Positions 28,030-38,639 are shown, numbered from the stretch's first letter. The stretch is 64,000 bases of DNA from Corallincola holothuriorum (GCF_003336225.1 NZ_QPID01000007.1:173501-237500), one strand, 5' to 3'. Notes: generated by a model from the sequence alone, not told the origin. Numbers and translations: made by a program.

Positions 28030-28195
28030 AAATAGTGCCAGATTTGACAGGCAGATATCTTTGGCCGCAGCGCCAGGGGTATCCGTGATATCGACGATTA
28101 ATCTTAGGTTTATCACCCCTCCAATTTCCTCCTCCAACATTACACACCTGCTACTCTTATAGTCATCACGTTCACTCTTCAGCCAAGGACGCGCT

Positions 28196-28630
28196 ATGAC
28201 ACCCCATCAATTTCCCAGCCATGGCAAGCTTCAGTTATCGATATCGGAAGGCCTGTTGATCATTGAAGGCGAAGGCCCGGCCAATATAGAAATGATCATG
28301 GAGTACCAAGCAAGGGTGCAGAGCTACCGCGAACTATTAAAAGAGAAACCGTGGGGCAGTTTGGTGTTGCTGAAAGGGATCCCGCTACTGCCTATCGAAG
28401 CCAAACAAGCGATGATTACCACCATTAGACATGCCACAACACTCAACCTAGTAGCAACGGCGGTGGTTATTGCAGATCCGCACTATGCAACGACAGTAGA
28501 GAGCTTTTGGACATCTATCTATGAAAATACCGAGCTACCCTACGCCTTCTTTACAAATATTGATGAAGCCAAGCAGTGGCTGCACCACCAAATTTCACAA
28601 TCAGAAAGAAATGGAACCAACGTCTACTAA
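28196..28630 (+). CDS. Hypothetical protein, STAS/SpoIIAA-like
   Basis: A 144-residue soluble protein. The alternating strand-helix pattern (KLQLSISEGLLIIEGEGPA, then a helix, WGSLVLLKGIP, then a helix, NLVATAVVIAD, then a helix with TNIDEAKQWLHH) resembles a STAS/SpoIIAA-like fold, which would make it a small regulatory or sensing protein. No catalytic residues are visible. AAGGA lies six bases before ATG 28196. Confidence 0.65.
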   Translation: MTPHQFPSHGKLQLSISEGLLIIEGEGPANIEMIMEYQARVQSYRELLKEKPWGSLVLLKGIPLLPIEAKQAMITTIRHATTLNLVATAVVIADPHYATTVESFWTSIYENTELPYAFFTNIDEAKQWLHHQISQSERNGTNVY

Positions 28631-28688
28631 ATCTAGGTTAGGATGGTTGCAAAGCTAACGTGCTGGAATTGGACAGCACAGAATTTGG

Positions 28689-29294
28689 GTGAGTTTTATC
28701 AGTAACGCAGCCGTGATTAACAGCCAAGAAAAGTCTGTCGGAAAGGTCTTTTATATTCTTGCCGGACTCATGTTCACAGTGTGCCTGTTATCAGCTATTT
28801 CAATCATACGAAACGAAATATCACTCAAGCCGCTGTTTTTTATCACACCATTTTTGGCGATGGCCGGCCTGTTTTTTTTAATCGGAAAGTTCCAAAACCG
28901 AAAATTTATGATGCTCGGCCTCACGCCACTCACGCTTCACGTCGAGCGCAGTTCAGAGTCGACGCTTTTAAGCGGAACAATATTAATCAAGCAACCCGAT
29001 TTTCAGCGAATAACCACATTAAAATTATCCTCTATATGCACATCCCACAGCCAAACCACGGGCAATAGTGCTGCAGAGCTTTGGTCTACCACCACAACCG
29101 TTGAGATTGAGTTACAAGCAGGAAAATCTCTGCTTCATTTTCGTTTTCATGTACCTAAAGATGAAATAATCAGAACCAACAATCCTCTCAGCAACAATAG
29201 CTTTCATTGGGAAATTGGCTTTCAGTATGTCTATCGAATGGAAAATATCACCCGAACCTGGAAGATCCCGGTGAAAATGCTACTTGCATCGTAA
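28689..29294 (+). CDS. Hypothetical membrane protein
   Basis: A 201-residue protein with two hydrophobic segments (about 21-40 and 48-65) then a beta-rich C-terminal region. Pattern KSLLHFRFHVPKD and WEIGFQYVYRMENI suggests a small beta sandwich facing one side of the membrane. The start is a GTG at 28689 without a strong ribosome-binding site, so the exact N-terminus is uncertain. No family recognised. Confidence 0.55.
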   Translation: MSFISNAAVINSQEKSVGKVFYILAGLMFTVCLLSAISIIRNEISLKPLFFITPFLAMAGLFFLIGKFQNRKFMMLGLTPLTLHVERSSESTLLSGTILIKQPDFQRITTLKLSSICTSHSQTTGNSAAELWSTTTTVEIELQAGKSLLHFRFHVPKDEIIRTNNPLSNNSFHWEIGFQYVYRMENITRTWKIPVKMLLAS

Positions 29295-29389
29295 GCAAAT
29301 AAAAATACTCATTAATATAGATGTCACACGGGCTATCTAGCTTAAACAAAACGCCGAAGACAGAACAAACACACATAAGGAACACTACT

Positions 29390-29761
29390 TTGCCGATTAG
29401 TCAGAACCAGATGCATACGGTATTAACAGAGCTCGGCTGCCGTACCAATTTTAGTATCAAAAAAATCACTGAATATATGCTGCCAGATTCAAAAGAAGCG
29501 TTTTATATGTTTGTCGAAAATGACGCTGCGCAACTGATTATTCGTCCAGCGTACGAGCTATTCCTAAGTGACTTGAACAGCATTGATGGCGTTAAGTCCA
29601 AAGCGGGCTATTGTCATTACTCTGAAATGACGCGATTTCCAACCCGAGTTCACAAATCCGCCAACCCTATCCATTATGGTATTGCGTTCACCTTTAAAGA
29701 TGAAAACGCAGCAAAGCGCTGCGTAGAAAAAATAATAGTGATCACCCAAGGACACGGCTAA
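29390..29761 (+). CDS. Hypothetical small protein
   Basis: About 123 residues from a TTG at 29390 that has AAGGA eight bases upstream; the frame extends to an ATG at 29321, which would give 146 residues but has no clear ribosome-binding site. The sequence is mixed alpha/beta with no signal peptide, Cys-poor, with ELFLSDLNSIDGVKSKAGYC in the centre. No family recognised. It ends 25 bases before the MAPEG gene, so they may be cotranscribed. Confidence 0.5.
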   Translation: MPISQNQMHTVLTELGCRTNFSIKKITEYMLPDSKEAFYMFVENDAAQLIIRPAYELFLSDLNSIDGVKSKAGYCHYSEMTRFPTRVHKSANPIHYGIAFTFKDENAAKRCVEKIIVITQGHG

Positions 29762-29786
29762 CTTCCCATATCTGGAGGATAACGAA

Positions 29787-30182
29787 ATGCTCTACCCAAT
29801 GTTTGCCATGGTGATGTTAACCATGCTGGTGCTTGTCTACATGGCAGTGATCCGAGTCCGCTCGGTAGCCAATAAGCAAGTCGATGCCAAATATTTCCGC
29901 CTGATGGAAGGTGACGGGCTGCCCCGCCATGTGGCTCAGGCTGGACGCCATGTCGCTAACCTGTTCGAAACACCCGTGTTATTTTATGCGGCAGGCATTT
30001 TAACCATTGTCATGAATCTTTCTGGCACACTCACCATCGCCTTAGGCTGGGCTTATGTGGGGTGCCGCCTCGTCCACGCCGCGATCCACCTCACTTACAA
30101 TCACCCCCTGCACCGCATGCTGGCTTTTGTTCTTAGTTTGTTATGCATCATGGGGCTATGGCTGATTTTGATTATTAAATAG
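29787..30182 (+). CDS. MAPEG-family membrane protein
   Basis: A 131-residue inner-membrane protein with four hydrophobic segments. It has the MAPEG family pattern: RVRSVANKQVDAKYFRLMEG, RHVANLFETPVLFYAAG and a conserved GCRLVHAAIHLTYNHPLHR near the third and fourth segments. Family members are glutathione- or lipid-linked enzymes in eukaryotes; bacterial function is mostly unassigned. AGGA about 8 bases before ATG 29787. It lies 112 bases upstream of the exported asparaginase-like gene on the same strand. Confidence 0.86.
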   Translation: MLYPMFAMVMLTMLVLVYMAVIRVRSVANKQVDAKYFRLMEGDGLPRHVAQAGRHVANLFETPVLFYAAGILTIVMNLSGTLTIALGWAYVGCRLVHAAIHLTYNHPLHRMLAFVLSLLCIMGLWLILIIK

Positions 30183-30294
30183 CAGCCAAAAGAGTGGCGC
30201 ATCTCTTTACGAAATTTAGCCTTTTCAAATAAAGAAGTATGGTTAAATGGTGCTACGCAACACATTATCTTTTCAGTAGATACGGGCGAATGTA

Positions 30295-31335
30295 ATGAGA
30301 GCTTGTTTAACGATCCTCGCAGTATTAGCAATCAACTTATTAATACCAACATGCCATGCTCAGGACGAAACGGCCGTGCCCATCACCATCGTCATTCATG
30401 GTGGCGCCGGTACCATAGAGAAGGCCAAATTCACGCCGCAGCAAGAGCAAGCTTATCGCGCCACACTGAAACAAGCGGTAGAGGCCGGCTATGCCGTACT
30501 GAAGATAGGCGGAAAGAGTCTCGATGCCGTCACCACGGCTATTAACGTACTTGAAAGCTCTCCCTATTTTAACGCCGGTGTCGGTGCGGTTTATACCGCC
30601 GAAGAAACCCATGAGTTGGATGCTTCAATTATGGATGGCAGCAACCGTCAAGCCGGTGCCGTTGCTGGCGTTAAACATGTCGAACACCCGATCGATCTGG
30701 CCAAACTGGTTATGGAACGCTCACCCCATGTCATGCTTAGTGGTGAAGGCGCAGAAGCGTTTGCTAAAGCCAGCGGCGTAACTATGGTCGACAACGCCAT
30801 GTTCAACACCGAGCATCGATATGAAGCACTCCTAAAAACCAAAAAGAAGCTACGTGATGCAATGGAGAAAACACCCGACTATCAAGCCGCACACGACCTA
30901 CTCGACCCTAAATTCAAAATGGGCACAGTCGGCGCCGTCGCCTTAGATAGCTTGGGCAATCTGGCAGCAGGTACTTCCACGGGCGGCATGACTAACAAGC
31001 AGTTCGGCCGCGTCGGTGACTCGCCGATCATTGGCGCAGGCACCTTTGCTGACAACGCCTCCTGTGCGGTTTCTGCCACCGGTCATGGCGAATACTTCAT
31101 CCGTTATGCCGTGGCTTCTGATATCTGCGCCCGCGTGGCCTACCAAGATAAAACCATTAAACAAGCAGGCTATGAGGTGATCCACCAAGTGCTTCCCGAA
31201 GCGGGTGGGACGGGTGGTGTCATCATCCTTGATACCCAAGGCAACATCAGCATGCCATTCAACACAGCGGGTATGTACCGTGCTTACAAAAACAGCCCGG
31301 AAAACACCTATGTGGCTATTTTTAAAGACGAGTAA
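30295..31335 (+). CDS. Exported isoaspartyl peptidase/L-asparaginase (Ntn hydrolase)
   Basis: A 346-residue precursor with a signal peptide (LTILAVLAINLLIPTCHA). The enzyme begins VPITIVIHGGAGTIEKA. The autocleavage site is GTVGAVALDSLGNLAAGTST with Thr211 as the nucleophile expected at the new N-terminus of the small subunit. GGMTNK and GAGTFAD complete the active site. It hydrolyses beta-aspartyl peptides and asparagine; the signal peptide places it in the periplasm. Length is typical for the family plus signal. Confidence 0.92.
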   Translation: MRACLTILAVLAINLLIPTCHAQDETAVPITIVIHGGAGTIEKAKFTPQQEQAYRATLKQAVEAGYAVLKIGGKSLDAVTTAINVLESSPYFNAGVGAVYTAEETHELDASIMDGSNRQAGAVAGVKHVEHPIDLAKLVMERSPHVMLSGEGAEAFAKASGVTMVDNAMFNTEHRYEALLKTKKKLRDAMEKTPDYQAAHDLLDPKFKMGTVGAVALDSLGNLAAGTSTGGMTNKQFGRVGDSPIIGAGTFADNASCAVSATGHGEYFIRYAVASDICARVAYQDKTIKQAGYEVIHQVLPEAGGTGGVIILDTQGNISMPFNTAGMYRAYKNSPENTYVAIFKDE

Positions 31336-31434
31336 CTATCTCTAACACCTCGATTTTTTATAGCTTATTCGTGGTAACAATGCGCATGGGGAAACTGGAG
31401 GCCTGCTTTAAAAAAGGCTTCCACTAAAGCAGAA

Positions 31435-31791
31435 TTACTGACCCGGTCCACTTTCCTGTGGTGGACCACCAACACCGCCGTTTGGCCCCGATTGCGCATC
31501 ATCTGCAAACAGCGCTGGGGATACCTCCTCAGGGGGCGGTGATGATGGATTAATTTCATCGATGGGCACCTCTGGTGGCACTGGCATCGCCGCTTCAGCA
31601 TCTTCAAGTCCTGGCGGCATAGGGTCCAAAATCGCTTCTTCAGAAGTAACTTCAGGACGAGATAAGTTGTAAGCATGCTTTAACACTTTTTTGTCGGCAG
31701 GCTTGCCTAAATTAAGAGACAATTGGCTGACTACACCGATCACGATTAACGTGATAATGCTTCCACCAATCACCCATTTTATATTTGCCAT
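31435..31791 (-). CDS. Single-pass Pro-rich hypothetical protein
   Basis: A 118-residue protein: one N-terminal hydrophobic segment (about 6-26, WVIGGSIITLIVIGVVSQLS) then an acidic, Pro/Glu-rich region ending GGVGGPPQESGPGQ. It is probably an anchored, disordered periplasmic tail. No family recognised. ATG 31791 is preceded by AGGTAG. It is downstream of the metzincin gene on the same strand with a 128-base gap. Confidence 0.55.
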   Translation of the reverse strand: MANIKWVIGGSIITLIVIGVVSQLSLNLGKPADKKVLKHAYNLSRPEVTSEEAILDPMPPGLEDAEAAMPVPPEVPIDEINPSSPPPEEVSPALFADDAQSGPNGGVGGPPQESGPGQ

Positions 31792-31918
31792 TAATAACTA
31801 CCTAGTTAATGAATAGGTTGATTTTGAACCATGAGTTTTAGATTAAGACGTCTGAACAGTAAAATAAGCGCAGCTTCATTGAGGGACGACCTTGATAACG
31901 CTGCGCTTCTGAACGAAC

Positions 31919-34900
31919 TTACTTAACGATACTCAAAGTGTAACTACCACCACCTTGCGTGCTATAAACGCGATAGTAGTAATAACCTGAACCGGCTTGA
32001 TAACTGATGGATTCGCTAGAATCTCCGCTATTAGAAACACGGATCCGAACCCAGTTACGACCATTCCACTTGTAGAGGTATAAATCAAAGTTAGCGTTTT
32101 CAGGCCCTTCCAGTGTCGCCGTTAACGTACCACCGTTGTATTGGAAGTAGTTCCCGTTTGGCTCAACAACACTGCCGCCAGAACTAGAGATAACTCCCTG
32201 ATAAACATCACCTCCTCCCGTTAACTGAATCGTGGCGTAGGCAGACGCTTTACCTCTACCTCCGCATTCATTGATAGCAATAATACGCGCGTAGGCTGTC
32301 CGCTCACTGACGCCTGTAACGGTAAAAGTGGTTTCAGTGGTGGTTTGGTAGTTCAGCCATTCACTTCCACTCCAGGTTTGCACCTGGTAAGAAGCTGCAC
32401 CATTCACTGAGCCCCATGAAAGGGTATATGCCGCACCACCAACATCGGTGACAGTGGGTCGATTTGTGGCAGGCAGTTCATCACAGGGTTCAACAACAAG
32501 ATTGATCGTCACATAACCAGATGCATCACTGAGCGAGCCACAATTGCTTGCCGCAATAACACGGAGATAGACGACGGCATCCGTCTCATCGTTTACCGTC
32601 AATTGAGTCTCTGTGACGCTCCTAAAATCTTGCCACTGCTTGGCTGTATCGTTCCAACGCTGCACTTGATACAACCCTGCGCCATTAACGGCGTTCCAAG
32701 AAATGGTATAGGAGTTTGCGCCCACATTACTTGCAACCGGTGTTGATGGCTTCACTGGTGCGGTACATGGTTCACCGCTCAAATCGACTTCAACATAGGC
32801 TGAAGCTGTCCCTCGTTCAGCACAGCTATTCACACCAATAACACGTGCATATGACATCGCCTGCTCATCAGAAATAGTCGCTGTCATTAGTTCGGTTACT
32901 GAGTAGTCTTGCCACTCATCGCCTTCCTTCCAGGTTTGAACTTGATAGGTTTCGGCGTTAGCAGCGGCGCTCCAACTGATTGTGTATGTATTCGTATCGA
33001 TGACATCAGCAGTTGGCTGATTCGGCGTGGCAGGTATTTGGCACTGACTTCCACCATCGGAATCAATAGCAAAGTCATTCGCGCTGACCGCAAAAAACAC
33101 GTTATCACTACAGCTTACTTTGACACGAGCAGCTGACACTTTCTGGTTGGGAAATACCACTGATGCGCTGCCACTATTCGCAACGCCCGAAGCCAACGTC
33201 TGACTGAACGTTGCACCACCATTGGTAGACAAGGCGATATCAACACTTGCACAACTGATAGGTGCGCCCGACGTACCCGCCGTATTCCAGGTAATATCAC
33301 GAGTACCCGCAGCCACGCTCTCTCCGCCGTTGGGATAGGTCATGGCAAAGGCTGCACCGGTATTTTTAACCGTCACCTTCGTTGTGTCGTAATGTGTGCC
33401 CCCTTTGCCATCTCGCACGATCAAACGGAATGTCATATCGCGATTGGCTGTAGGGTAAGACTCCCCAAGTACCGTTGAACCGTCCAACACATCCTGCATT
33501 CTCGGGAAGGTTCTTGATGGTTCATTCGTTGGTTTCCAGGCCCGGAAGATCGTCCGCTGACCATCATCACGAATATCACTGGCATCATCTTCACGCGGCC
33601 CCAGATCAAATTGTTGCCACTCATAAGTGAGCGTGTCACTCTCGCCATCAGACGCCGAGCCAGTCAAGGTAAACGGTGTATTCGCAGGAATAGTGTAGTT
33701 GGCGCCTGCGTTAACTAAAGGCACAGAATTACCTGTCGATGAGTTCTGTGAGCAATTGCCGCCACTGGCAATGTAGCTACGGATTTGATCCAGTGAACGC
33801 GAATGGAAAAACGGATCTGAATTGTTTTGTGTATTAATGCCGCTACAGATACCGGCATAGCCCATGATCGTGCTACCACTGCCCGGCTCATAAGCGCTGC
33901 CACTCGCACGGTTACCGTTACATGACCCCCTGTAACCATTAAACGTATGGTCGCCACCAAACTGGTGACCAATTTCGTGAGCAACGTAATCTACGTGAAA
34001 AGAGTCATTAACCGGATACCCACTGCCTGTGGTTCCGCCCGCTTTATAACTGGAACACACCGCTCCCAAATAGGCTAACCCACCACTACCCGTTGTCACA
34101 ACGTGGCCGATATCATAGGCGTTAGATCCAATACGACTATTGATAGCACTGGCGTTACGATCAATATCGCCGCCATCATTACTAAATGGATCGGTACTGG
34201 GGTTTGTGAAAATAAGCTGGTCATTCTCAGGGACCAGTGTCAAATGAATACCGAGTTCAGACATATAGATGCCATCCACCCGGTTGATCATGGTGACGAC
34301 AGCAGCTAAGCCGCTTTCAACAGTACCCCCATGAAACTGCGTGTACTCGCCGTTAGCCGATACAGCAATACGATATGTTCGTTTTAATACTGCATCTCCC
34401 GCCGCGGCAGCTACCACGATTTGCTCTGCACGTTCAGCAAGAGGGATCAAACGTGGTGCATGACGATCTTGTTTCACCTGCTCAGACAGAGGTAACGCAT
34501 CCGTGCGTCGATAAGAAATATATTCACGTTTATTACTACGATATTCAGGATCAATAAATAACACATCACCATCACGTACTAGCATGCCGTGAAAACCGGA
34601 AGGTGTGATTTCAAAACGCGCCCAATTATCAGGTTCACCAGACTCAACGCCGGTAAAAGTCCGCATATTAGGAAACTTTTTGCGGAGTGACTCAGGTAAA
34701 ACATCTGAAGGAGTCAAAATAAAGTCTGAGAAGGTGCCATCTGGTAAAGGCAATGTAATGACAGTGTCGCCATCAACGTTTAACAGTAAATCACTCAATG
34801 CATCAATATCGACAGCATAACGACTACCGTCACTTGAGCGGCTAGCCAACTCAGTCATTTCAACTTTTACTCGCTTTGCCTTAGTGATCGGTTGCCAATC

Positions 34901-34975
34901 ACTAAACTGACTTGCGTGTGCGAGTGAGGAGGATAGGCCAAACGCCAACAGCATCCCCGCATAAAGTTTTTTCAT
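31919..34975 (-). CDS. Secreted reprolysin-type metzincin protease with Fn3-like repeats and PPC domain
   Basis: A 1018-residue exported protease with a signal peptide (MKKLYAGMLLAFGLSSSLAHA). A prodomain of about 170 residues precedes the catalytic domain. HEIGHQFGGDHTFNG at about 333 supplies the HExxHxxGxxH zinc site and STIMGYAGIC the Met-turn, defining an M12B-like metzincin. About 100 residues of Ig/PKD-like sequence follow, then three fibronectin-III-like repeats (each with SYQVQTW or LYQVQRW style strands) and a C-terminal PPC-type domain (NFDLYLYKWNGRNWVRI). It probably attacks extracellular proteins; the C-terminal domains may aid secretion or binding. An AT-rich 370-base region precedes it. 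Confidence 0.9.
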   Translation of the reverse strand: MKKLYAGMLLAFGLSSSLAHASQFSDWQPITKAKRVKVEMTELASRSSDGSRYAVDIDALSDLLLNVDGDTVITLPLPDGTFSDFILTPSDVLPESLRKKFPNMRTFTGVESGEPDNWARFEITPSGFHGMLVRDGDVLFIDPEYRSNKREYISYRRTDALPLSEQVKQDRHAPRLIPLAERAEQIVVAAAAGDAVLKRTYRIAVSANGEYTQFHGGTVESGLAAVVTMINRVDGIYMSELGIHLTLVPENDQLIFTNPSTDPFSNDGGDIDRNASAINSRIGSNAYDIGHVVTTGSGGLAYLGAVCSSYKAGGTTGSGYPVNDSFHVDYVAHEIGHQFGGDHTFNGYRGSCNGNRASGSAYEPGSGSTIMGYAGICSGINTQNNSDPFFHSRSLDQIRSYIASGGNCSQNSSTGNSVPLVNAGANYTIPANTPFTLTGSASDGESDTLTYEWQQFDLGPREDDASDIRDDGQRTIFRAWKPTNEPSRTFPRMQDVLDGSTVLGESYPTANRDMTFRLIVRDGKGGTHYDTTKVTVKNTGAAFAMTYPNGGESVAAGTRDITWNTAGTSGAPISCASVDIALSTNGGATFSQTLASGVANSGSASVVFPNQKVSAARVKVSCSDNVFFAVSANDFAIDSDGGSQCQIPATPNQPTADVIDTNTYTISWSAAANAETYQVQTWKEGDEWQDYSVTELMTATISDEQAMSYARVIGVNSCAERGTASAYVEVDLSGEPCTAPVKPSTPVASNVGANSYTISWNAVNGAGLYQVQRWNDTAKQWQDFRSVTETQLTVNDETDAVVYLRVIAASNCGSLSDASGYVTINLVVEPCDELPATNRPTVTDVGGAAYTLSWGSVNGAASYQVQTWSGSEWLNYQTTTETTFTVTGVSERTAYARIIAINECGGRGKASAYATIQLTGGGDVYQGVISSSGGSVVEPNGNYFQYNGGTLTATLEGPENANFDLYLYKWNGRNWVRIRVSNSGDSSESISYQAGSGYYYYRVYSTQGGGSYTLSIVK

Positions 34976-35347
34976 AAATAGACCCTACATTTAATTAGAA
35001 ATTATTTATCTGGCAATATAAATACGAAAACTAATTTAGAATAAGTATTAATATATTTAAACGAATCCAGATAAACATAATTCTTTCTTATTAAAAACAT
35101 TCGGTCAACATAAAGCTAACAGAACAAAAACAACAAGTTACCCTAATACAGAGAGTGCTTTAAATAGGATAAATTAAATAACAAGAATAAGATTTAGGGT
35201 GAGAGTAAGAAATAAAAATCTAAACAAGTAAAATTAAATACAAAAGCTTAACTCTAAACTTTTCCAAAAGAAATAACGCCAAAAGTATTTGGCGTTATTT
35301 CTAATAAACATAATCTCTGTATCTACTAATCTAGAGTCAAGTTGGCG
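34976..35347. other. AT-rich intergenic region with metE terminator
   Basis: About 370 bases, visibly AT-rich between 34976 and 35270. It carries the metzincin promoter on the minus strand, and the metE terminator at 35271-35300. No gene is seen. Confidence 0.5.
35271..35300 (-). terminator. Rho-independent terminator of metE
   Basis: AAATAACGCCAAA (35271-35283) pairs perfectly with TTTGGCGTTATTT (35288-35300) around a four-base loop; on the minus strand the run TTATTTCTTTT follows. Confidence 0.88.
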
Positions 35348-37636
35348 TTATACTGCTTCAGCATAAGACTCTCGCAGTTGCTCTGCTGCCTGCACCATAT
35401 TTTTAAGTGCTGGCTTCACCTCTTCCCAGCGCCGAGTTTTAAGACCACAATCAGGATTTACCCACAACCGTTCAGCTGGGATCCGCTCTGCCGCTAGCTG
35501 CATCAATTCAACCATCTGTTCGGCACTCGGTACATTTGGCGAATGAATGTCGTAAACACCGGGACCGATCTGGTTGGGATAACTGAACTGATCAAAGGCA
35601 TCCAGTAACACCATATCGGAACGCGATGTTTCAATGGTGATGACATCGGCGTCCATCGCCGCAATAGCAGGCATGATGTCATTGAAGTCCGAGTAACACA
35701 TATGGGTATGGATCTGCGTACTGTCGGCCACGCCGTTCGCAGCCAAACGGAAGCTACCGACAGCCCAATCTAAATAGTACTGCCACTCACTGCGCCGCAG
35801 CGGTAAGCCTTCTCGCAATGCCGCTTCATCGATCTGAATAATGTTCACACCGGCAGCTTCCAGCGCTTGCACCTCATCACGAATAGCCAATGCCAGCTGA
35901 CGACAGGTTTGTTCACGAGATTGATCATCCCTGACGAATGACCAGTTAAGCATAGTGACGGGACCTGTAAGCATGCCTTTCATTGGCTTGTTCGTTAGTG
36001 AACGGGCGTAGCTTGTCCAATCAACAGTCAGTGCTTGAGTACGGGCAATGTCACCGTAAATAATGGGCGGTTTTACACAACGGGAGCCGTAAGACTGAAC
36101 CCAGCCATATTTCGAAAAGCCATAACCGGAAAGCTGCTCACCGAAGTACTCCACCATGTCATTTCGTTCAGGCTCTCCGTGCACAAACACATCCAACCCC
36201 AACGCTTCTTGTTCAGCCACACAAGCGGCTATCTCTTGTTGTACCTTGGTTTTGTAGTCTTGCTCTGTCAGATCACCCGCTTTGAACTGGCGGCGAATAG
36301 CGCGGATCTCTGCGGTTTGCGGAAAAGAGCCGATGGTGGTCGTAGGGAATAACGGTAGATCCAACGCTTTTTTCTGCTGTGCCGCACGGGCAGTGTAGCC
36401 AGAATAGCGCTCCGCATCAGACTCATTAACCCCCTGCAGGCGTCGCTGCACCGCGTCACAGTGAACTAAATCAGACTGGCGGCGACTGTCGATAGCCAGC
36501 TGATTTTCCTTCAACTGACGTGCCACTTTGTCTTCGCCATCAGTTAACGCAACAGCAAGTAGATTCAACTCCTCCAGCTTTTGTTGCGCAAATGCCAGCC
36601 ACGAGCGCAAAGTAGGATCCATCGCCGCTTCGGTACTCAGATCAACCGGAACATGCAATAGCGAACAGGAGGGTGCTAACCACAAACGTCCTTTTAATTG
36701 CTGATAAATAGGTTGTAGCCAGTTCAACGTCTGCTTCAAATCGGTCTTCCAGACATTGCGGCCGTTAATCACCCCCACCGATAAAACTTGATCGTTGGTT
36801 AGGCGTTGCACCAACCCATCGACTTCATCACCACAAGCCAAGCCATCGACATGCAGCCCTGCAACGGGCAGCGATGCCGCCAGTGCCAAATTGTCTTTAA
36901 GCGCACCAAAGTAAGTAGCCAGCAACACGTTCGCTGGAGAAGCCGCCAAAGCAGCATAACTTTGCTGCAACGCCTGCTGCCAATCGAGATCAAGCTCGGT
37001 CACCAGGATCGGTTCATCTATCTGAACCCAACTCACCCCTGCTTCAAACAACAAATTCAGCAGGGCCAGATATTGCGGCAGCAATTTACTCAGCAATGAC
37101 AACTTATCGGTATCGTCTTTAACTTTACTCAGCCAAAGATAGGTAACTGGGCCGATAATTACCGGCTTGGCACGATAACCAGCGGCCTGCGCTTCCTTAA
37201 CCTGTTGCAACAAGCGTTCAGGATCCAACGAAAACGCAGTATCACCATCAATTTCGGGCACAATATAGTGATAATTGGTATCAAACCATTTGGTCATTTC
37301 GCCTGCTCGAACGCAGCTACAATCGCTGTCACCTGCCGTTCTGCCGCGTGCAATACGAAAATACTTATCCAGCGCAGAGCCTTGGCTTTGCTGCACCCGC
37401 GCAGGCAGATGACCAAGCATCACACTCATGTCCAATACCTGATCATAGAACGAGAAATCCCCCACAGGCACAAAGCTCAACTTACTCTGATGCTGCCAGT
37501 GTCGGATCCGCAGTTGGCGACCAGTATCCGTTAAATCCTTCGCAGAACTCTCACCGCGCCAAAAAGATTCAAGTGCGAACTTGAGCTCGCGATGGCTGCC
37601 GATACGAGGAAAGCCGAGGTTATGAGTGGTGATCAT
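35348..37636 (-). CDS. metE: Cobalamin-independent methionine synthase MetE
   Basis: A 762-residue enzyme transferring the methyl group of 5-methyltetrahydropteroyl-triglutamate to homocysteine, the last step of methionine synthesis. Start [20 protein letters not shown] is the family N-terminus; the catalytic barrel includes [60 protein letters not shown] and [11 protein letters not shown] with the zinc-ligand Cys and His residues. The frame runs 27 codons further upstream, but ATG 37636 has GGAG seven bases ahead and begins the homology. It is divergent from metR with two operator-like palindromes in between, which implies MetR/homocysteine activation. Confidence 0.98.
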   Translation of the reverse strand: MITTHNLGFPRIGSHRELKFALESFWRGESSAKDLTDTGRQLRIRHWQHQSKLSFVPVGDFSFYDQVLDMSVMLGHLPARVQQSQGSALDKYFRIARGRTAGDSDCSCVRAGEMTKWFDTNYHYIVPEIDGDTAFSLDPERLLQQVKEAQAAGYRAKPVIIGPVTYLWLSKVKDDTDKLSLLSKLLPQYLALLNLLFEAGVSWVQIDEPILVTELDLDWQQALQQSYAALAASPANVLLATYFGALKDNLALAASLPVAGLHVDGLACGDEVDGLVQRLTNDQVLSVGVINGRNVWKTDLKQTLNWLQPIYQQLKGRLWLAPSCSLLHVPVDLSTEAAMDPTLRSWLAFAQQKLEELNLLAVALTDGEDKVARQLKENQLAIDSRRQSDLVHCDAVQRRLQGVNESDAERYSGYTARAAQQKKALDLPLFPTTTIGSFPQTAEIRAIRRQFKAGDLTEQDYKTKVQQEIAACVAEQEALGLDVFVHGEPERNDMVEYFGEQLSGYGFSKYGWVQSYGSRCVKPPIIYGDIARTQALTVDWTSYARSLTNKPMKGMLTGPVTMLNWSFVRDDQSREQTCRQLALAIRDEVQALEAAGVNIIQIDEAALREGLPLRRSEWQYYLDWAVGSFRLAANGVADSTQIHTHMCYSDFNDIMPAIAAMDADVITIETSRSDMVLLDAFDQFSYPNQIGPGVYDIHSPNVPSAEQMVELMQLAAERIPAERLWVNPDCGLKTRRWEEVKPALKNMVQAAEQLRESYAEAV

Positions 37637-37698
37637 GAGTTGTCTCCAGCAATATTCATTTGATAGACGTATGCTAGAGCCTTGCAATGGTGAGGAAT

Positions 37699-37718
37699 AT
37701 TGATAATTTATTATCAAT
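37699..37718. promoter_or_regulatory. 20-bp perfect palindrome between metE and metR
   Basis: ATTGATAAT-TT-ATTATCAAT is fully symmetric and fits a LysR-type site. Together with the 37722-37734 site it occupies the shared promoter region. Confidence 0.7.
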
Positions 37719-37721
37719 AGA

Positions 37722-37734
37722 TGAATTTAATTCA
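37722..37734. promoter_or_regulatory. MetR-box match
   Basis: TGAATTTAATTCA matches the MetR consensus TGAA-N5-TTCA exactly and is itself fully palindromic; it lies 17 bases before the metR start. Confidence 0.8.
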
Positions 37735-37751
37735 TAAAAAGGATCGCAACC

Positions 37752-38639
37752 ATGCTTGACCGGCATCACCTGAACATCCTCCGCGCGATCGATCAGCATG
37801 GCACCCTCACAGAGGCAGCCATACAGCTATGCCTGACACAATCAGCCCTGACTCACGCGATCAAAAAACTGGAACAAAAAACCGGTGTCACGCTGTGGCA
37901 AAAGCACGGGCGACGCTTACAGTTAACCGAAGCGGGAAGTTATTTGCTGTCACTCGCCAATCGCTTGCTACCGCAGTTCGAGCATGCTGAACGCACACTG
38001 CAGCAGTTTGCCGACGGTCAGCGTGGCAGCCTGCGCATCGGGATGGAGTGCCACCCTTGCTATCGCTGGCTACTTAAAGTCGTCTCGCCTTACATGCAGC
38101 GTTGGCCTGATGTCGATCTGGATGTACGCCAGGAATTTCAGTTCGGCGGTATCAGCGCACTGTTCTCTCATGATATCGATCTGCTTATTACCCCCGATCC
38201 GATCCAGCGAAAGGGCGTCTTATTTAGCCCTGTATTTGAATATGAGCAGGTCTTAGTGGTGCATAAGGACAATCCATTAAGTAGTGTTACGCAGCTTACG
38301 CCAGAGATGCTAAGCGACCAGACGCTAATTACTTACCCGGTAGCAAAAGAGCGTTTAGATATCTTCAGCCAGTTTCTCCAACCCGCGCAAGTGATGCCGA
38401 AACAACATAAGACCGTCGAAACCGCCGACATCATGTTGCAGATGGTGGCTGCGGGGCGAGCAGTGTCTGCCCTGCCCGCATGGTTATTTGAAGAAACCGC
38501 ACAAGGCCTGCCTATCGAAGCGATCAGCATTGGTCAACAAGGGATCCATAAACAAATAGCCGTGGGCATAAGACAAAGCGATGCCGATCTCACCCACCTG
38601 AAGAGCTTTGTTGAACTGGCTCGTCAAACCAAACGATAA
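37752..38639 (+). CDS. metR: LysR-type regulator MetR
   Basis: A 295-residue LysR-type regulator. The N-terminal helix-turn-helix (MLDRHHLNILRAIDQHGTLT, TQSALTHAIKKLEQKTG) and the sensor domain with GMECHPCYRWL are typical of MetR, which uses homocysteine as co-effector to activate metE. Its position divergent to metE and the MetR-box upstream support the assignment. AAGGA lies before ATG 37752. The 295-residue length is near the E. coli size of about 317. Confidence 0.93.
   Translation: MLDRHHLNILRAIDQHGTLTEAAIQLCLTQSALTHAIKKLEQKTGVTLWQKHGRRLQLTEAGSYLLSLANRLLPQFEHAERTLQQFADGQRGSLRIGMECHPCYRWLLKVVSPYMQRWPDVDLDVRQEFQFGGISALFSHDIDLLITPDPIQRKGVLFSPVFEYEQVLVVHKDNPLSSVTQLTPEMLSDQTLITYPVAKERLDIFSQFLQPAQVMPKQHKTVETADIMLQMVAAGRAVSALPAWLFEETAQGLPIEAISIGQQGIHKQIAVGIRQSDADLTHLKSFVELARQTKR

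Noticed and set aside
37665..37680. MetJ-box-like AGACGTAT near metE
   Set aside because: Only one near-match unit; the adjacent eight bases do not resemble a second met box, which MetJ binding normally needs.
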